Positions 14,522 through 21,228 of a stretch of 44,674 bases of DNA are shown here, in pieces. The stretch comes from a virus. The stretch lies in IMG/VR virus record IMGVR_UViG_3300036791_000688, positions 1-44,674 of that record; one strand, 5' to 3'. The stretch's first letter is position 1, and every line of letters begins with the position of its first letter. Made by a program: the position numbers and the translations under genes. The notes beneath the pieces are model-generated. The model was not told the DNA's origin and did not search any database. It saw only the letters and a program-made list of their open reading frames with translations.

Positions 14522-14871
14522 GCTTGCAGGGGCCAGCGCGACGGCGCTGTGTGCGGAGGGGCCGCTTTGTCGGTAGTGCCCACCTCCGCCGCCCCTGCAT
14601 CCTGATTTTGGCCGTTTTGGCGGCAAGTCCTGCTACTGCGAAATGCCGCCTATTTAGCCGCTGGTATTACCCTTGGCCGCAACACTGTGTGTCAGCTTCA
14701 CTCCAGCGTGTGTCAGCTTTCGCCCCGCTTCCACCAGAACGACAAGAACGGATCGAGATTCCCCTCCCCGCATTGGACGATATCATTTGGGGAGAGTCGG
14801 GTCCGGACACACTCCGCGGTCTTGCCCTTTTACGCAGCTTCATGGATGCTTCCCCGGCAAACCCGCGATAG
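14518..14871 (+). CDS. Probable exported small protein
   Basis: 117 residues from GTG 14518, which overlaps the upstream stop (GTGA). A basic N-terminus is followed by a hydrophobic stretch and cleavage-like end (CILILAVLAASPATAKC), then RLFSRWYYPWPQHC with a Cys pair, then a Pro-rich acidic tail. Likely exported to the periplasm. Its coupling to the membrane protein before it suggests they act together. An out-of-frame overlap upstream makes the start less certain. Confidence 0.5.
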   Translation: MSLQGPARRRCVRRGRFVGSAHLRRPCILILAVLAASPATAKCRLFSRWYYPWPQHCVSASLQRVSAFAPLPPERQERIEIPLPALDDIIWGESGPDTLRGLALLRSFMDASPANPR

Positions 14872-14882
14872 CGAGGATCCTC

Positions 14883-15254
14883 ATGGCCACAACCCCACAG
14901 CCGCCCCCGAAGCCACAGCAACCGCCGCCTTTGCGCAATCCCGCTGAAGGCAAGTCACCGGCAATCGGCGGAGGTCACCTCACCAGGCAAGGCGAAGAGG
15001 CGCGCGCGCATGAGCATCGCGATGCCCCCGAAGGCTACAGACCGACAATTGGCGTCAAGGGGGAGCCAATCGACGACGGTGAGCGCGATCCGGACACGAT
15101 CGCCGAGGAACAGCGCAGGCGCTCGGCCGAGATGGAGGCGAAGGGCGTCGAGGCCTGGAAGGCCGAGCACGACGAGCGCACGCCCGAACAGAAGGCCGAA
15201 GCTCTGAAGGTCGCCGGCGCGCAGCCTCGCATCGAAAGCCACAAGGCGCCCTAA
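14883..15254 (+). CDS. Pro-rich, then charged disordered protein
   Basis: 123 residues from ATG 14883, with GAGG nearby. Residues 1-25 are Pro-rich (TTPQPPPKPQQPPPLRNP). The remainder is strongly charged (RQGEEARAHEHRDAPEG, EEQRRRSAEMEAKGVEAWKA), probably disordered or a long helix. No family recognised. It is directly followed by a second Pro-rich gene. Confidence 0.65.
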   Translation: MATTPQPPPKPQQPPPLRNPAEGKSPAIGGGHLTRQGEEARAHEHRDAPEGYRPTIGVKGEPIDDGERDPDTIAEEQRRRSAEMEAKGVEAWKAEHDERTPEQKAEALKVAGAQPRIESHKAP

Positions 15255-15255
15255 C

Positions 15256-16023
15256 ATGAGCAACGTCTACGGCGCCGGCGCACCTGGAAACGTCGATCAG
15301 AATCTGTTTCAGAGGATCTTCGGCTACATAAATCCGATCGGCTCGGCGAACGCTGCGGAAGTCGATCCGGACGCTGCGGCGCGCGCTAAGGCGCTCGCTG
15401 ACGCGCAAGCGCAACTCGCTGCCGGCAACACTAGAAGCAGCAATGCGCCGTCGACTCTGGGGCCGGTCGCGCCGATTCAGAGCGCGGCGACAATTCCGCC
15501 GATTTTTCCGCCGACTGCGGCGCCGCCCGCAGCCGCGCCATTCCAGCAACCGGCTCATCCTTCGACGATGCGTTTTCCTATGTGGCCGACGCCGCCCGCG
15601 CCCATAGCAGCATCTCCGACGCCGCCGGCTCGTCCTGTGACGCCGACGCCAGCGACTGCTTATCCGGCTCCGACGCCGCCGGCCCGTCCTGTGACGCCAA
15701 CGCCAGCGACTGCTTATCCGGCTGGGACCTCCTTTGGCGGGATTGACCGGCAGAATCTCTCCGCTACGGGATACAATCCTGGCACGCGCATGGGGACGGC
15801 GCTCGATCTTTCCGGCCTCTTTGGAATGCCGAGCGACGTGAATCCCCCGGCGACCGCTCAGCCGGTCAGGGGCGGCGTGCTCTCCAAGGCTGGCACGAAG
15901 GGCCTGTTGAAGTCGGCGCCGCTTCCGCCGGTTATGCCTGCCGACATCCGTCGCAAGCGGGCCCTCGAAGCCAGCCAGGGCAACACCGCGACAGGCTACG
16001 GCAACTCGACGCTCTGGGGCTGA
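15256..16023 (+). CDS. Ala/Pro-rich protein with tandem repeat
   Basis: 255 residues. The first 45 are helical (ARAKALADAQAQLAAGN), then a long Ala/Pro/Thr-rich tract with an 18-residue unit (TPPARPVTPTPATAYPAP) twice in tandem, and finally a Gly/Thr region and a basic end (PADIRRKRALEASQGN). Resembles structural tail or head accessory proteins, yet lies on the early strand. No catalytic motif is seen. Confidence 0.7.
   Translation: MSNVYGAGAPGNVDQNLFQRIFGYINPIGSANAAEVDPDAAARAKALADAQAQLAAGNTRSSNAPSTLGPVAPIQSAATIPPIFPPTAAPPAAAPFQQPAHPSTMRFPMWPTPPAPIAASPTPPARPVTPTPATAYPAPTPPARPVTPTPATAYPAGTSFGGIDRQNLSATGYNPGTRMGTALDLSGLFGMPSDVNPPATAQPVRGGVLSKAGTKGLLKSAPLPPVMPADIRRKRALEASQGNTATGYGNSTLWG
15614..15721 (+). 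repeat. 54-bp tandem repeat, two copies
   Basis: Units 15614-15667 and 15668-15721 differ at two bases I can see (near 15684 and 15700). Each encodes the 18-residue Pro/Thr/Ala unit of the surrounding gene. The near identity suggests recent duplication, so copy number may vary between strains. Confidence 0.85.
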
Positions 16024-16112
16024 CAGTTCCGAGGTTGACAAAATAGGGCCGAGTAGCTACCTGTCTGCTTAGCGAATCCAAGAACGGATTCTGCAAAGCA
16101 CAGGAGCAACGA
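16024..16112 (+). promoter_or_regulatory. Intergenic region with inverted repeat before SSB-like operon
   Basis: TTGACA at 16035-16040 is a good -35, but the -10 at 17-bp spacing (TACCTG, 16058) is weak. GAATCC-AAGAAC-GGATTC (16074-16091) is a perfect inverted repeat that could be an operator or RNA hairpin; no T-run follows. AGGAG at 16101-16105 is the ribosome site of the 16113 gene. Confidence 0.45.
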
Positions 16113-16607
16113 ATGAACCCCGCCACGACCGCGGCATGCGAAGCTGCATTGTCCGCCCTCGCCGCCGCTAGAAACCTTCTCGATCTCGAAGGCCGCGAGG
16201 CAATCGCCAAAGACGATCCCGCTGAACTCGTCCGCACGTATGCCGACTTGCGTGAGCAAGCCGAAGCGCTGCGCGACTCTGTCGCTGACTTCAGCAAAAT
16301 GGAGCAAGCGCTCTCCTACGATATCATCCCTCTCAGTTTCGACCGCGCCGGCATCAGTCAGGTCCGCGTCATCGGCTACGGAACAGTCGGCCTGACGCGC
16401 CGCTGGGCGTGCTCGATGATCAACAAGGAAGCGGGGCTCGCCTACCTTCGCAATGTCGGCCAAGGCGGCATGATCATCGAAACCGTGCCCGCCCCAACGT
16501 TGGGCGTCTGGGCGCGCGAGGAAACCGAAGAGAAGGGTAAAGAACCGCCCGACTCGATTTTTAAAACATCCATTGCTCGTTCAGTTTCTTTGCGGAGGTC
16601 GAAATGA
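16113..16607 (+). CDS. Phage protein preceding SSB-like gene, unknown
   Basis: 164 residues from ATG 16113 (AGGAG 7 nt upstream). A helical first half (LVRTYADLREQAEALRDSVA) is followed by a beta region (QVRVIGYGTVGLTRRWACSM, LRNVGQGGMIIETV) and the tail PPDSIFKTSIARSVSLR. This ending (IFKTS then S-x-R) reminds me of a phage protein family often next to ssDNA-binding genes, which fits its position; I cannot name it. The basic tail is probably its true C-terminus rather than a truncation. Confidence 0.65.
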   Translation: MNPATTAACEAALSALAAARNLLDLEGREAIAKDDPAELVRTYADLREQAEALRDSVADFSKMEQALSYDIIPLSFDRAGISQVRVIGYGTVGLTRRWACSMINKEAGLAYLRNVGQGGMIIETVPAPTLGVWAREETEEKGKEPPDSIFKTSIARSVSLRRSK

Positions 16608-17032
16608 CTGTTTGCAAAGGATGCAAAAGAGAACTGAACGAAGATCAGTTCTATCGCCAAGCGACGATGGCCACGGGACGCCTTTTGTTCTGCAAGGAAT
16701 GCGTTAGAGGCAGAGCGAAAAAATATTACCAAGAAAACAAGGAACGAGCTGCGAAACGTCAAGCAGAGTACGCCGCTAAAAACCCCGACGTAATAGCAAG
16801 GTCGAGGTCTAGTTGGGCTACTAAAAATCCAGAAAAACGCAGGGCGCACAGTGCTCTCAATCACGAAGTGCGCCGTGGAAGAACTGTAAAGCCAAAAAGC
16901 TGTGAGGTTTGCGGCGCGCAAGAGCCACTTCATGCGCACCACGATGATTATTCAAAACCTCTCGAAGTTCGTTGGCTGTGTCAACGTCACCACGTTGAGA
17001 TTCATCGTATGGCGCGCGAGGCGGCAAAATGA
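16604..17032 (+). CDS. HNH endonuclease with N-terminal zinc ribbon
   Basis: 142 residues. Residues 1-32 are a CxxC...CxxC ribbon (CKGCKRELNEDQFYRQATMA, CKEC), followed by a basic linker (KKYYQENKERAAKRQAEYAA). The HNH part is KSCEVCGAQEPLHAHHDDYS then KPLEVRWLCQRHHVEIH. The last 60 residues match the 17959 protein closely in spacing (KP-x-x-C, HAHH-x-DY, KPLEV-x-WLC). GGAGG precedes ATG; ATGA overlaps are present at both ends. It lies just upstream of the SSB-like gene. Confidence 0.85.
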   Translation: MTVCKGCKRELNEDQFYRQATMATGRLLFCKECVRGRAKKYYQENKERAAKRQAEYAAKNPDVIARSRSSWATKNPEKRRAHSALNHEVRRGRTVKPKSCEVCGAQEPLHAHHDDYSKPLEVRWLCQRHHVEIHRMAREAAK

Positions 17033-17955
17033 ACTCCGCCAAGCCCCGCTACATCCTCCGAGATGGGAAACCTGTCATGGCCCAAGACGTCACGCCGGCG
17101 AGCAAATTCGCTCTGCCGGCTCATCTGCAAGGAAAACCGAAAGTGGAAAGCTGGGGAGATATCGATCCCAAGCAGCGCATGCTGCCGCGCATCAAGCTCC
17201 TCCAAGCGACCAACCCTGAATGCGCCGACTATCCCGGCGAGGCTCGGCCAGGCGAATTCTGGCACACGACGCTCACCACAAGCTTGGGTCCGGAGATCAT
17301 CGGGGTGCCGATCATGCGCCGCCAGAGCTACGTGCTCTGGACGCCGCGTGGCGTTCCTGGCCAGGAGGGAGGGATCCTGGCTAGGGCGCGCGACTACATC
17401 CATTGGGATCCTCCGGATGGGGTCTTCCAGGTTCGATTCCCGATGAACCCGAAGACTTACACCTGGCGCACTAAGCGCACGGTGCGGGAGAGCGGCCTCG
17501 ACGCCTTTGGCTCCTCACAAGACGACGATCCGAAGAGCAAGCCGGCGGCGACCTTAACCTTCGAGGTTCTCTGGTTTCTGCCCGACTACAACATGCTGGC
17601 GCTCACGCTTAATTCGCGCGGCGGCGTGCAAGAGGCGAAGAAGCTCTTTGCCATGGTCGACGCTAAGCCGGTGAGCGCCTTCAACCAGAGGTACCGGATC
17701 TGCGCTCAGCGACGCCCAGGCCCGTCTGGCGAGAGCTACTTTGGCTACATCTATCGGGGCGACGGCTACTGTTCCGCAGAGCTCTCCGCTATCACCGAGC
17801 CGCTGTTCAACCAGTGGAAAGACGTAGCTTTTGCGACTGTCGACGAGAGCGAGGAGGACGAAGCGCCGCCGCGCGCAACGACGTCGAGTTGGGAGCCGCC
17901 GCCGTCCGAGCCGCAAGGCAAAGCGGGCGTCATCGACGACGACATTCCGTTTTGA
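17029..17955 (+). CDS. ssDNA-binding-like protein with SSB-type acidic tip (DDDIPF)
   Basis: 308 residues. The C-terminus ends GVIDDDIPF, the acidic-aromatic tip through which bacterial SSB recruits replication proteins. It is preceded by a disordered Ser/Pro/Glu linker (SWEPPPSEPQGKAG), as in SSB. The body begins LPRIKLLQATNPECADYPGE and contains beta-rich segments (FEVLWFLPDYNMLALTLNS); I do not recognise a classic OB fold by eye. Position with the helicase and nuclease supports a replication or recombination role. ATG 17029 overlaps the HNH stop, with GAGG upstream. Confidence 0.75.
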   Translation: MNSAKPRYILRDGKPVMAQDVTPASKFALPAHLQGKPKVESWGDIDPKQRMLPRIKLLQATNPECADYPGEARPGEFWHTTLTTSLGPEIIGVPIMRRQSYVLWTPRGVPGQEGGILARARDYIHWDPPDGVFQVRFPMNPKTYTWRTKRTVRESGLDAFGSSQDDDPKSKPAATLTFEVLWFLPDYNMLALTLNSRGGVQEAKKLFAMVDAKPVSAFNQRYRICAQRRPGPSGESYFGYIYRGDGYCSAELSAITEPLFNQWKDVAFATVDESEEDEAPPRATTSSWEPPPSEPQGKAGVIDDDIPF

Positions 17956-17958
17956 GCT

Positions 17959-18321
17959 GTGAAAGATCGAGAGAAACAGCTAGCCGCGAAGAAACGATAT
18001 CGGGAGAAAAATCGTGAAAGGCTCAACGTACAAAACAGAGCTTATCGAAAGGCTAATAAAGAAAAGACCAAAGCTTACTACGAAGCGAACCGGGATCGTT
18101 TTGCTAAACTGAGCGCAGCTTGGAAAAAACGTAATCCTTTAAAACGAGCGGCGCAAAATGCTCTCAACAATGCAATTCGCGATGGCAAATTAATGAAGCC
18201 GTCTATTTGTCAGCGATGCGACGTACAAGGTAGAATTCAGGCACATCATCCTGATTATACGAAGCCGCTCGAGGTCGAGTGGCTTTGTATTGAATGTCAT
18301 GCAGCGGAACATACTGCATGA
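17959..18321 (+). CDS. HNH endonuclease, paralogue of the 16604 gene
   Basis: 120 residues from GTG 17959, 3 nt after the SSB-like stop, with a weak ribosome site. The first 60 residues are a Lys/Arg/Tyr-rich helix (KKRYREKNRERLNVQNRAYR). The rest (KPSICQRCDVQGRIQAHHPD, TKPLEVEWLCIECHAAEH) shares the C-terminal HNH module of the 16604 protein, but the N-terminal CxxC ribbon is absent. It is coupled to the next gene (ATGA at 18318). Confidence 0.85.
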   Translation: MKDREKQLAAKKRYREKNRERLNVQNRAYRKANKEKTKAYYEANRDRFAKLSAAWKKRNPLKRAAQNALNNAIRDGKLMKPSICQRCDVQGRIQAHHPDYTKPLEVEWLCIECHAAEHTA

Positions 18322-18506
18322 CATCGGAAACACCTCCGGATCGTCCAACAAGAGCTAGACTCGAAAAGTTAATTGCTCTTGCGGATGATTCGAGGGGGGA
18401 TCCGATGATGCGGCGCGCGGCCAAGCGGAAGCTTGCCCTATATGCCCGATTTTTCCCGTCTTTGGTGAAGCGAAAAGAGACCTCAACGAAAGCTGAAAGG
18501 CGATGA
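18318..18506 (+). CDS. Small basic protein, unknown
   Basis: 62 residues from ATG 18318, overlapping the HNH stop. Charged and helical (RARLEKLIALADDSRGDPMM, RRAAKRKLALYARFFPSL), ending with a Lys/Arg-rich tail. No family recognised; it is the first of a run of five overlapping small genes up to 19666. Confidence 0.55.
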   Translation: MTSETPPDRPTRARLEKLIALADDSRGDPMMRRAAKRKLALYARFFPSLVKRKETSTKAERR

Positions 18507-18688
18507 CCGAACCAACTCTAGAATTTATTGGGCAACGTTTGAAGGCTGTTCAAGACGAGCAGCACGGAATGCGTTCTGACCTTCGAGTCATAATGTCTCG
18601 ACTGGATTCGATGGTCGATAGGATGGACCGGATTAACGATCGTATGGAGATGATACTTCAATTGTTAGAACGGATGCTTGTCAGATGA
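18503..18688 (+). CDS. Coiled-coil small protein
   Basis: 61 residues, ATGA overlap at both ends. Nearly continuous coiled coil (RLKAVQDEQHGMRSDLRVIM, SRLDSMVDRMDRINDRMEMI) with heptad-spaced Leu/Met/Ile. It resembles small self-associating phage proteins, but no specific role can be given. Confidence 0.6.
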   Translation: MTEPTLEFIGQRLKAVQDEQHGMRSDLRVIMSRLDSMVDRMDRINDRMEMILQLLERMLVR

Positions 18689-19278
18689 TCATCGCAAAGA
18701 TCGATGACGAGGGATTTCTCGACATTGTGCGCAACGCCCGCACGATTGCGTTCCAGCGGCTCGAATTTGGCTACGCCGTCGCCGCGCCGCTCGTCGCTTT
18801 CTATGCGCCCATCAGTCATCCCGGCGGCGGCAATCTGAACGATGAATTCGCCGCACGCCTGGCGGAGACGGCGCTATGGCGCATCAGCGAGCCGCATCTG
18901 CGCACGCTGCGCCCGACGTCGAAACCGATTCCGACTGAAGCTTTGCGCAAGTATCTCATGGATGCCTTCTTCGCCGGTGTCGCTGAACCGATGGCTGACT
19001 ATCCGAAGGCGCGCGGCGACCATCCTGCGGTGATCGAATCCGAATGCCAGGTCGTCATTCAGGCGATCGAGGAATACGGGCGTCCGGACCTCAAGGAGGC
19101 GATGAAGCCGGCCAGGCGCGACATGATGAGTGATGCGCTCGACCTGGTGATCGATCACTCCGAATCGGCGCGCGAGCTTTGCGAAGTGGGCGACGAAAAG
19201 CCGGCGCTGCTCAAGATGCACGTGCTGCAAGCGACGACGGCGCTGAAGACCTGTCTCGAGATGTTTCTGAAGCCATGA
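18685..19278 (+). CDS. Unknown early protein
   Basis: 197 residues, coupled to the preceding gene (ATGA). Soluble mixed protein: IIAKIDDEGFLDIVRNARTI then AFQRLEFGYAVAAPLVAFYA near the start, long helices toward the end (DMMSDALDLVIDHSESAREL, LQATTALKTCLEMFLKP). No motif recognised. It belongs to the recombination-type gene run around the SSB-like and nuclease genes. Confidence 0.6.
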   Translation: MIIAKIDDEGFLDIVRNARTIAFQRLEFGYAVAAPLVAFYAPISHPGGGNLNDEFAARLAETALWRISEPHLRTLRPTSKPIPTEALRKYLMDAFFAGVAEPMADYPKARGDHPAVIESECQVVIQAIEEYGRPDLKEAMKPARRDMMSDALDLVIDHSESARELCEVGDEKPALLKMHVLQATTALKTCLEMFLKP

Positions 19279-19469
19279 AAGCCAAAGATCTAAAAGCAAA
19301 AGCCACCAGAGAGGCGTTGCAGCCACTCATTATAATGCTCGCTGAAACTATTGCGGCAAAGATAAAGGCAGAATGCCCTGCTGACCTGGAAGCTCGAGCA
19401 GAGAAATTGATGGAGGAAGTCTGCGATGATTTGCTTGATCACGTTTTAAAACGATTTGACCGGCCATGA
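19275..19469 (+). CDS. Small helical protein, unknown
   Basis: 64 residues from ATG 19275 (overlap with the previous stop). Fully helical with two segments (LQPLIIMLAETIAAKIKAEC, ARAEKLMEEVCDDLLDHVLK). AT-richer than its neighbours. No family recognised. Confidence 0.55.
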   Translation: MKAKDLKAKATREALQPLIIMLAETIAAKIKAECPADLEARAEKLMEEVCDDLLDHVLKRFDRP

Positions 19470-19666
19470 GCCTCGAGGAGTTTCTCGCTCGGGCGCTCGC
19501 GGCCCGCAAAATGAAGCTGATCACGGATCCGCAAGGGATTCTCTTGCCGGAAGACCTCTGGCGTCAGGCCTTGCCCGAAGCTGAATTCATCGTCGGCGCA
19601 ATCAAGGCATACGAGCTTCGGAAAACAGTTCTCAGCTTTTACGAAGTGGAGGACGAGGGCGAGTGA
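19466..19666 (+). CDS. Small protein, unknown
   Basis: 66 residues; ATG 19466 overlaps the previous stop (ATGA). Sequence MSLEEFLARALAARKMKLIT then PEDLWRQALPEAEFIVGAIK looks helical with an acidic tail (YEVEDEGE). Coupled to the nuclease gene that follows (GTGA at 19663). Confidence 0.55.
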   Translation: MSLEEFLARALAARKMKLITDPQGILLPEDLWRQALPEAEFIVGAIKAYELRKTVLSFYEVEDEGE

Positions 19667-20049
19667 ATCTCGAGAGCAAATACAAGACCGAGCTCGTGGC
19701 CGATTGCCGCAAGCTTGGCGCCTACGCCCGCCGGCTCGAAGACCGCTACGCGATCGGGCTCCTCGACCTGACGATCAAGTTCCCGGGCTACCCGCATCTT
19801 CTTGCTGAGGGCAAGCTGGTTGCGCACCAGTCATTCGCGCCGACGCTTCGTCAATACGAGGAAGGGCGCAAATACATCGACGCTGGCGGACTCTGTTGCC
19901 TGATCGGCTGGTCGAAACTGGATAAGAAAATGTTCGTTCACCGCTGGGCCAAGACGGCGACCAAGGCGGAATCCTTCCCCCCCGGCGGCTCCACCAAGGA
20001 GCACGCCCAAACCTTACTGGAATGGCTGGTATGGCAGACGATAAAGTAA
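19663..20049 (+). CDS. PD-(D/E)XK nuclease, VRR-NUC/Holliday-resolvase type
   Basis: 128 residues from GTG 19663. The core reads GLLDLTIKFPGYPHLLAEGK: D35, then E49-G-K51, the PD-(D/E)XK triad, with an upstream helix glutamate (E10) and a following TLRQYEEGRKYIDAGG helix. This is the compact layout of VRR-NUC-like and junction-resolving nucleases. In context with the SSB-like protein and SNF2 helicase it may process recombination intermediates or prepare concatemers for packaging. Confidence 0.75.
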   Translation: MNLESKYKTELVADCRKLGAYARRLEDRYAIGLLDLTIKFPGYPHLLAEGKLVAHQSFAPTLRQYEEGRKYIDAGGLCCLIGWSKLDKKMFVHRWAKTATKAESFPPGGSTKEHAQTLLEWLVWQTIK

Positions 20050-20360
20050 AGACGCATGGCGATTTCGCGCTCGCCGCGACGCTGGCGACTGGCCTCAAGG
20101 AACGCATTCATTTCGCCGCTGGCGAGGACAAGCTCGATCCGGTTTCACGTGAAACGCTCGACCAGATTCTGACCCGCATCGCTCGCATCGTTTACGGCGA
20201 AGCTGAGCACGCCAAGCATTGGCTCGACATCATCGGATTCTGTCAGGCCAGGTTCGACGTGATTGTGCGGCATGAAGTCAAGGAAGCCAAAGTGCCGCTC
20301 GAGCTTGAGCGCGAGATCCGCAGCATGGTCACGAGGCTGCCGAGAAACGGCGAGGGCTAA
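20031..20360 (+). CDS. DUF6378-like phage protein
   Basis: 109 residues from ATG 20031 (MADDKVKTHGDF...; an ATG at 20022 is possible). The run HGDFALAATLATGLKERI, then SRETLDQILTRIARIVYGEA, then HAKHWLDIIGF fits the phage DUF6378 pattern (HGD-x-A, KIARI, HW-DI-GY) as I remember it. Function unknown in the family. It overlaps the nuclease gene by 19 nt. Confidence 0.65.
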   Translation: MADDKVKTHGDFALAATLATGLKERIHFAAGEDKLDPVSRETLDQILTRIARIVYGEAEHAKHWLDIIGFCQARFDVIVRHEVKEAKVPLELEREIRSMVTRLPRNGEG

Positions 20361-20363
20361 GTG

Positions 20364-20606
20364 ATGAAACAATCCATGCCCTTCAACCTCAATCCGAACA
20401 CGCCTTGGGGCAGAAGCGTCACCAAGGAAGATTTCCATCAAATATGCCAGACGGGCCGGCTTGAGGGCGAGTTGCTCGAGCGCTTTTGGCACATGAACGA
20501 CTTCCAGAGCGAGATGCCGGCTTACATCGAGATTCTGGTGCGGAGAAGCGACGTCGAGAAGCTGGTCCGCAAACTCAAGAAGAAGAGGATGAGGGGGCGG
20601 GAATGA
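20364..20606 (+). CDS. Small protein, unknown
   Basis: 80 residues from ATG 20364. PFNLNPNTPWGRSVTKEDFH at the start, an acidic middle, and a basic end (DVEKLVRKLKKKRMRGRE). The end overlaps the next start (ATGA). No family recognised; it could be a small binding partner of the nuclease or DUF6378 protein. Confidence 0.55.
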   Translation: MKQSMPFNLNPNTPWGRSVTKEDFHQICQTGRLEGELLERFWHMNDFQSEMPAYIEILVRRSDVEKLVRKLKKKRMRGRE

Positions 20607-20815
20607 AGCTGACGATCCTAATCTGCGCGATCAGCCTTTCTCGCTACGAATGCGCGCCGGAAACAGCGTTCAGCATTACGAAGATGGAAACTGACGTCAG
20701 CATGGGCGCGTGTGGGTTAGTTGCTGAACAGACACTAGCGTCGATGCCGGAAATGCTCGATGCGGATGGCGACGGAATCCCCGAAGCCTACGCTAAGATT
20801 TTGTGCCGGCAATGA
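20603..20815 (+). CDS. Small possibly exported protein
   Basis: 70 residues from ATG 20603 (overlap with the previous stop). The first 12 residues (MKLTILICAISL) are hydrophobic but short for a signal peptide. It has four Cys residues (C8, C17, C37, C68) and an EF-hand-like turn DADGDGIPEAY. The stop overlaps the HNH start. Unassigned. Confidence 0.45.
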   Translation: MKLTILICAISLSRYECAPETAFSITKMETDVSMGACGLVAEQTLASMPEMLDADGDGIPEAYAKILCRQ

Positions 20816-21228
20816 AGCTACCGCTCGACAAAGACGGATATCACCGCGTGTGGCTTGGCGAGGTTGATGGCGTCAAATGCTATGACGTGAAGCATCGAAT
20901 GGTTTGGCGGGAGCACTACGGCGAGATTCCGCCTAGAAAACACGTTCACCACAAAGATGGCGATAAACTAAATAATCACATAAACAATCTAGAATTGATA
21001 GATCCGACTCCTCATGCTCGCATGCACCGCCGCGAGATGGTTGGCGGCTATTCGGTTATCGACGGCGTTGATCATAAGATTTGCCGACAATGCCTTAAAA
21101 CATTCCCCATCGATAGCTTCTACAAAAAGCCTAGTGGCAAGCATGGCAACGTGTCGCATCATTCGTACTGCAAGCCTTGTTATAACGAGAGGGTTATTGA
21201 GCGAAGGCGCCGGAAATGTCTACCTTAG
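20812..21228 (+). CDS. HNH endonuclease with C-terminal zinc ribbon
   Basis: 138 residues from ATG 20812 (the frame extends upstream to a GTG at 20803). The core HVHHKDGDKLNNHINNLELI and PHARMHRREM has the same HNH type and spacing as the 10224 gene, and the tail CRQCLKTFPIDSFYKKP...YCKPCYNERV is the same CxxC...CxxC ribbon. AT-richer than its surroundings. It overlaps the SNF2 helicase start by 13 nt, another boundary insertion. Confidence 0.85.
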   Translation: MKLPLDKDGYHRVWLGEVDGVKCYDVKHRMVWREHYGEIPPRKHVHHKDGDKLNNHINNLELIDPTPHARMHRREMVGGYSVIDGVDHKICRQCLKTFPIDSFYKKPSGKHGNVSHHSYCKPCYNERVIERRRRKCLP

